DNA of 64,000 bases from Anisodus tanguticus (Eukaryota > Streptophyta > Magnoliopsida > Solanales > Solanaceae). Under the pieces are notes generated by a model. The model saw only the letters and a list, made by a program, of their open reading frames with translations, was not told the origin of the DNA and searched no databases. The translations under genes were made by a program, and so were the position numbers. Numbering within the stretch: the stretch's first letter is position 1; each line of letters opens with the position of its first letter. This document shows positions 58,127 through 64,000 of the stretch, piece after piece. Location of the stretch: assembly GCA_034509755.1 (NCBI GenBank), contig CM067545.1, positions 43,021,062-43,085,061 of the forward strand. The letters run 5' to 3'.

Positions 58127-59565
58127 TTAGTCAGGTTCATCTAATCTTCTGTTGAGTTCTTCATCTTGTTCGTATTCCTGTACTTCCTGTCTAACCTCTT
58201 CGTTTCTCATTGCTTCTTCGATTAATCTAGCAATTTCTATTTGCTTCCAATGTATTTTATTCATCTCTTCTCTAATCTTTGCTAATCTCGGGCTACTAAA
58301 GCTAATCGTGTATTCTGGCAATTTGTTAATCTTACAACATCTCATATTATTCGTGTTCATAATAATCTCTCGTTTTCCTTTCTCTAATACATTTTCTCGG
58401 GCTACTAATACCATTTTTCGCCTAAGAATTCTCTTTTTAATAGTAAATCGAAAATCATTAACATTGATTTCCAATCTGTTGCATGGCTTAAAACTTCTCC
58501 TCTCAGCTGATATGCTATTGATTCTATCCAATATGCTGCTTTTCCGATTAATGTCTTAGATATTAAATCATACATGTAATCTAGGTTTTCTCGTCCGAGT
58601 GCTATTCATTAATGCTATATACATTCCTAAATTCCAAATCTGTAATTCTTCTTCCTACTTCTTGTTCATCATACACATTGTCTAATTCTAGAAAATATCC
58701 GTTATAATTTACTCCTTGGGTCATTGATCCTACAAATTCTTTGAATTCGCTTGCATCCTATAGGTATATGATCCGGTAATCTTGTAGTCCTTCTATTTAT
58801 GACTTCTAGATTAGGGTCTATTAAGTCTTCTTCCGGATAGTCATCTGCATCTTCATTAATTATATTTTCTGATTCAATTTCCGTTTCTATAGGTCCATTG
58901 TAATCATCTTCTATATCACTATCTGGTTCTTCTTCTATTATCGCATTTACTCTTTTTCTGTGGTGTAAAGCTTCTAATATTTGGTTATTTTCTTTTATTA
59001 TTTCTGTGTCTTCGGAGTTTTCTTCTTCTATGAACTCTACTACTTGTAATTCTTGGCTAGGTTGTTCATTATTATCTGTACTACTGCTACTCGAGTCAGT
59101 TTCATCACTTAATCTTATCTTTCGTACTTTTTTCTTTTTATTTTTTAATTCAGCTAATTGTTCTCTCAGGATTTGTATTTCTTCTCTGAGTTCTAATACT
59201 TCTTGTTTTACTTCTTTTAATTCTTCCTTTGTTTCTCTTAGTTCTACTTTTGTTTCTTTTAGAAGAGTATTCGTATTCTTATGCTTTCTCTTATACTTTT
59301 TGTATTTGTCATACCATTCTGCATTATCGCTTGATTTTAAGTTTAAATTTTCTAGTTTTAATTCACTAATATGTCGTTCTTGTTTATCCAATCTCAGATT
59401 TAGGTATTCATAAGTCGTTTTTTCTGTTTCCTTTACGGGCATTTTTACTTCTTTAGGATTTTCTTCCTTTATAGGTTTTGATCTTATAGGCTCGTATTTA
59501 TGTCTTTCTTTTTCTATAATATCTTTACCGTGAGTTTTTAAGAACGTAATCGCACTTGGTTCCAT
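58127..59565 (-). pseudogene. CP::p105 deletion fusion, interrupted (E2)
   Basis: N-terminal 287 codons of CP open (coiled coil and acidic region). Breaks near 58752, 58640, 58590, 58408 and 58368. Junction at about 58286-58296. Confidence 0.8.
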
Positions 59566-59930
59566 TAGAACTTTCCTTCTTTATTCAGTTTTGCTATTCC
59601 GTCTAAAGTTTCTATTACCTCTTTTGATAATCTAGGCTTTATTTTACTGATATCTACCATTATCGGTATTTTACTTCTTCTCCAAGCATCTATTGGTACT
59701 ATTTCTGGTTTATGCGTAGTTGTCCTTGCTATAGTTGTTTCCTTGCTTGTACTTGCTTCTTCACTAGGTTCTTTTTGTTTACCTTTGCTTTTTTCTTCTA
59801 ATAACATATTCAATTTTTCTAATATTAATTTAAACGTTGGTATTTCTGATACATTCCATAAGTTAGTTAATTCTTCTCTAATCATTTGTTCCAATTTCTG
59901 ATCGGGCTGGTCTACGGATCTTTTCTTCAT
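59565..59930 (-). CDS. Truncated p145 fused to leader start (E2)
   Basis: Open, 121 aa, same leader fusion as D1 and the usual EPSEE motif. TAATG overlap with the CP start. Confidence 0.65.
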   Translation of the reverse strand: MKKRSVDQPDQKLEQMIREELTNLWNVSEIPTFKLILEKLNMLLEEKSKGKQKEPSEEASTSKETTIARTTTHKPEIVPIDAWRRSKIPIMVDISKIKPRLSKEVIETLDGIAKLNKEGKF

Positions 59931-60596
59931 CTATATACCCCTAGAGGCTAGAACATAGACGGTAATCTGTTTAATCAAACATTTTTCAGAGTTAATCATA
60001 TGATAAGCATGTAATCGGGTAGGTAATCTTAAGGGTATTCTTAAGTTCTTCATCATTTTTTATTAATCAAGTCTATAATCCTATATCAAACATTCAAACA
60101 TCAACAGTATAATCTATATCAATGTCGGAACAAGATATAATCATAATCTAATATCAACATCTAAGCAGCATAATAACAAGATAATATACTTATCAAAATC
60201 ATAATTAGAAACACATAGTTCAAGCACATACCTTTCAGCAGATAATCAAATCACCAAAGTAGTCTCTACCCTCCTATGGCCTGTATTTCCCCTTTGCCTT
60301 CCGCCGTGGGTACTCTTTCGCCTGGGAGCATGGGAGTCAGTTATGGGTATCCTCTGATCGTCTTCCTGCCGGTGTTGTCCTTTTACTAGTATGGTTCTAA
60401 TCATAAGTTTTCAAAGTATTTAATCTATGTCTTTATGATACTCTTAGTTAATATAAGATTATTCTTAAGGTGTTCTTGGATGATATTCGATTAGTCTTAT
60501 GATGTTCTTGGATGACCTTTGGATTATAGACTAAAGGGTTCTTTAGCTAAACATAGAGAGAATTTGTGTAAGGATTGTATTTCAGAATTTTTCGAA
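59891..60596 (-). promoter_or_regulatory. Leader fused to truncated p145 (E3 promoter side)
   Basis: AATAAA at 60059-60064; PBS lost at 59890/59891. Confidence 0.7.
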
Positions 60597-60621
60597 TGAT
60601 CCTTCGTCTTGACAAGAGGCT

Positions 60622-60960
60622 CCTTATATAGATAACCTCGACTATTCACTATTCATTGCTTTTTAAAAGTAAACAGTATTATTTTTTCAAAAGTCGTAAA
60701 GTAAACAGTAATCAAACAGTAATCAGACAAAATACTTTTACAAAAGTCATAAAGGCTACAAAGTGTCCACGATGCCTTGTCCGCTCCTTTCCGTAAAGTT
60801 GTTTTGTCGTTTAGTCTTTTGCTTTCCAAAAAGTCGTAAAGGCAACAAAGTGCTCTGTCTGCTACTTTCCGTAAAGCCGTTTTGTCGATTCGCTTATCCC
60901 GTCACCGTCCATTCTCGCCTTTGGCGTTATCCGGCGATTTGGTCACCGTCATAATCTGGC
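60622..60960 (-). promoter_or_regulatory. Pregenomic RNA promoter (E3)
   Basis: TATATAAGG on the minus strand at 60622-60630; drives the genes of E2. Confidence 0.7.
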
Positions 60961-61095
60961 ATGACTTTCTTGTGAGAAATGTCATTTTCTTGGCGGGTCG
61001 TTTCGTTCGTTTATTACTTTCCGGCTGTCCGGTTAGTAATCTTTTGGAAATATCTGTTGTGGATATTCCGTGATATTCAATTGTAATCATCTTTT

Positions 61096-61444
61096 TGGGC
61101 CGTAAGGCCATAATCATATTGGGCACTAAGGCCTCTTTCATTTGGGCTTTCTGTAGTTTAAACTACATTGGGCCATATTCTTCTGGGTCTGTTATGACCT
61201 CTTTTCTGAGTTAACAGTGTTTAATTAGTTTTGGGTCGTGAGACCATAATCTTTGGGCCATAAGGCCATAATCCTTTTGGGTCCTGAGGACCTCTTTTTC
61301 TAGGTTACAAGTAGTAAACTACATGCTCCCTGCCATGATAATCTTTTTTGGGCTTTACCGTAGTATGAAACACTACGTTGGGCCATAATCTGGTTTGGGC
61401 CATAAGCCTCTTTTAGATTTCAAATAGATTAAATCTAAATGATA
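61096..61444 (-). repeat. Intergenic hairpin array, upstream part deleted (E3)
   Basis: Same truncation as E1 and E2; remaining stems intact. Confidence 0.68.
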
Positions 61445-61452
61445 TCTTTAAT

Positions 61453-62545
61453 GAATTGCTCTATATGTTTGATATGATCTTCTAAGCTGCCGCTGTAAAC
61501 TAATATATCATCAACATATATGATACAAAAGTCTGCAAGCTTTCTAAACACTTGATCCATTCTTCTTTGAAAGATTTGCGGTGCATTTTTTTAATCCCAT
61601 TGGTAGTACATTCCATTCATAGTGTCCTTGAGGAGCACTAAATGCCGTTAAAGGTTTAGATTCATTAGTCAATTTAATCTGCCAAAATCCACTTTTACAG
61701 TCGAATTTGCTAAACCATATCTTATTTCCTAATCTGTTAATGAGATTTCTTTTATAGGGTAGAAAGTATCCATCAAAAATAGTCTTTTTATTCAATTCTC
61801 GATAATCAATTACTAATCTGGCTTTTCCTCGCTTTAGCTCATTATGTTTCCTTACTAAAAAGGCTGGGCTACTATGAGGACTCTTACTCTCTTTTATTAC
61901 TTTCATATCTAATAGTTCTTTAATCTGTATTTCGAATTCTTTTTGATCCGTTGGGCTATATCTTATGGGCTTTGTTCTAACTAAATCACTTGAATCTATT
62001 AATTTTATTTCTCCATATATCTTTTCCTTTTCCCAAAGTTGCATTGGATTTTCTCCAAAGTTGTTTTTTAACATTCCTAAATACTTCTCTTTTAAAAGCT
62101 CTAAATTATTCTGGCGTTCCATTTTAATCGTACATAATCTAATGGTGTTGACTGGTAATATTCTCTTTAGTATAATCCATTTATTACAGGGGGATTGTAG
62201 ACAAAATGTATTCTTATTAATCACTTGAGTTTTGAAATAATCTAGGAAGTTGTTTCCTAATAAAACTTGTTGTTTCATATTGTCTAGTTGGTATACGATT
62301 GGTATTTTGAAAATAGTTTTTCCTAATACAATTCTCATATTTTCTGCAATTATATCTAATTCTTTAGATTGCTCATTAAATCCTGATACCTTAGCTCTAT
62401 GGATTCTAGATCTTTTCCATCTATGTGATTCTAATACATCTTTTCTAGCTAAGCATATGTCTGCTCCGCTATCAATGAATATCTTTTGCTTAAGCATTTT
62501 ATTCGGTTTATATTCTATATGGGTTTCTATATGTATTGCTACCAT
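61453..62545 (-). pseudogene. Pol, 3'-truncated (E3)
   Basis: 333 codons open from the true start through protease and RT to the seven-A run (about 61587), which shifts the frame just before the YVDD region; ends in intergenic DNA. Confidence 0.88.
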
Positions 62546-63981
62546 TTAGTCAGGTTCATCTAATCTTCTGTTGAGTTCTTCATCTTGTTCGTATTCCTGT
62601 ACTTCCTGTCTAACCTCTTCGTTTCTCATTGCTTCTTCGATTAATCTAGCAATTTCTATTTGCTTCCAATGTATTTTATTCATCTCTTCTCTAATCTTTG
62701 CTAATCTCGGGCTACTAAAGCTAATCGTGTATTCTGGCAATTTGTTAATCTTACAACATCTCATATTATTCAGGTTCATAATAATCTCTGTTTTCCTTTC
62801 TGCTAATACATTTTCTCGGGCTACTAACCATTTTTCGCCTAAGAATTCTCTTTTTAATAGTAAATCGAAAATCATTAACATTGATTTCCAATCAGTTGCA
62901 TGGCTTAAAACTTCTCCTCTCAGCTGATATGCTATTGATTCTATCCAATATGCTGCTTTTCCGATTAATGTCTTAGATATTAAATCATACATGTAATCTA
63001 GGTTTTCTGTCTGAGTGCTATTCATTAATGCTATATACATTCCTAAATTCCAGTCTGTAATTCTTCTTCCTACTTCTTGTTCATCATACACATTGTCTAA
63101 TTCTAGAAAATATCCGTTATAATTTACTCCTTGGGTCATTGATCCTACAAATTCTTTGAATTCTGCTTGCTGTCCTATAGGTATATGATCTGGTAATCTT
63201 GTAGTCCTTCTATTTATGACTTCTAGATTAGGGTCTATTAAGTCTTCTTCCGGATAGTCATCTGCATCTTCATTAATTATATTTTCTGATTCAATTTCCG
63301 TTTCTATAGGTCCATTGTAATCATCTTCTATATCACTATCTGGTTCTTCTTCTATTATCGCATTTACTCTTTTTCTGTGGTGTAAAGCTTCTAATATTTG
63401 GTTATTTTCTTTTATTATTTCGTGTCTTCGGAGTTTTCTTCTTCTATGAACTCTACTACTTGTAATTCTTGGCTAGGTTGTTCATTATTATCTCGTACTA
63501 TCGCTACTCGAGTCGGTTTCATCACTTAATCTTATCTTTCGTACTTTTTTCTTTTTATTTTTTAATTCACTAATTGTTCTCTCGGGATTTGTATTTCTTC
63601 TCTCGAGTTCTAATACTTCTTGTTTTACTTCTTTTAATTCTTCCTTTGTTTCTCTTAGTTCTACTTTTGTTTCTTTTAGAAGAGTATTCGTATTCTTATG
63701 CTTTCTCTTATACTTTTTGTATTTGTCATACCATTCGCATTATCGCTTGATTTTAAGTTTAAATTTTCTAGTTTTAATTCACTAATATGTCGTTCTTGTT
63801 TATCCAATCTCAGATTTAGGTATTCATAAGTCGTTTTTTCTGTTTCCTTTACGGGCATTTTTACTTCTTTAGGATTTTCTTCCTTTATAGGTTTTGATCT
63901 TATAGGCTCGTATTTATGTCTTTCTTTTTCTATAATATCTTTACCGTGAGTTTTTAAGAACGTAATCGCACTTGGTTCCAT
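62546..63981 (-). pseudogene. CP::p105 deletion fusion (E3)
   Basis: The last 197 codons (from MTQGVNYNG of the CP core across the junction to DEPD of p105) form one open frame, showing the fusion is in frame. Upstream parts are broken near 63421, 63495, 63555, 63590 and 63737. Confidence 0.82.
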
Positions 63982-64000
63982 TAGAACTTTCCTTCTTTAT
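63981..64000 (-). CDS. p145, last codons (window edge, E3)
   Basis: Final codons and stop of the VAP-like gene, overlapping the CP ATG. Confidence 0.7.

Larger units (their letters stand above)
55493..59914 (-). mobile_element. Triple-deleted pararetrovirus unit E2 (4.4 kb, minus strand)
   Basis: Same three junctions as E1, at about 59.89, 58.29 and 57.03 kb. The truncated p145 and the N-terminal half of CP are open here. Confidence 0.92.
59915..64000 (-). mobile_element. Triple-deleted pararetrovirus unit E3 (partial, minus strand)
   Basis: Same CP/p105 junction (about 62.71 kb) and RT/intergenic junction (about 61.45 kb) as E1 and E2. The window ends inside the 3' end of its p145, so the PBS deletion cannot be seen but is expected just beyond. 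Confidence 0.9.

Noticed and set aside
1..64000. LTR retrotransposon (Ty3 type) as the source
   Set aside because: RT, RNase H, CCHC and PBS also fit, but there are no long terminal repeats around the units, no polypurine-tract/LTR boundary, no integrase after RNase H, and there is a 30K movement protein with a caulimovirus-style gene order.

Overview
The window is plant nuclear DNA consisting almost entirely of an endogenous plant pararetrovirus (family Caulimoviridae) in a tandem array. No host gene is recognisable. Family evidence: a 30K-type movement protein; a coat protein with a Lys-rich tract and a CCHC zinc knuckle; a polyprotein with retropepsin (DSG), reverse transcriptase (YVDD) and RNase H; tRNA-Met primer-binding sites (TGGTATCAGAGC); and a caulimovirus-style TATATAAGG promoter followed by a long leader. 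There is no integrase and no LTR. The genes are separate and tightly overlapping rather than fused into one polyprotein. This resembles the caulimovirus/soymovirus/rosadnavirus side of the family, but I cannot assign a genus or name the host from sequence alone.

Layout. (1) 1-27908, plus strand: three head-to-tail genome units U1 (1-9313), U2 (9314-18600) and U3 (18601-27908). Each reads p8 - p12 - intergenic hairpin array - promoter - leader/PBS - p106 - p124 - MP - p76 - p145 (VAP-like) - CP - p105 - Pol. (2) 27909-30623: a partial unit U4 in which p8 and p12 are replaced by a 329-aa gene in the transactivator/viroplasmin position; it stops exactly in the primer-binding site. (3) 30624-30760: about 137 bp of unrelated DNA. 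(4) 30761-64000, minus strand: an inverted array of deleted units, three of about 6.8 kb (D1-D3) and then units of about 4.4 kb (E1, E2 and partial E3). D units lack everything from the PBS to the middle of p145, including MP. E units carry two more deletions, which fuse CP to p105 and remove the end of RT, RNase H, p8, p12 and part of the intergenic region.

How the genes fit together: the promoter makes a pregenomic RNA whose leader carries the tRNA primer site. Genes follow one another with stop/start overlaps of a few bases, which suits reinitiation-type polycistronic translation. Pol makes the DNA; CP and the VAP-like protein package it; MP would move it between cells. D and E units look like defective genomes that were amplified and integrated.

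Many reading frames are broken by small indels, but these fall strikingly at CAG/CTG trinucleotides, the plant CHG methylation context. Many breaks may therefore be long-read base-calling errors in heavily methylated DNA rather than real mutations. The most interesting items are the covarying hairpin array in the intergenic region, the degenerate protease-like domain at the C-terminus of MP, the swap between a TAV-like module and a p8/p12 module, and the nested deletions with reverse-transcription signatures.
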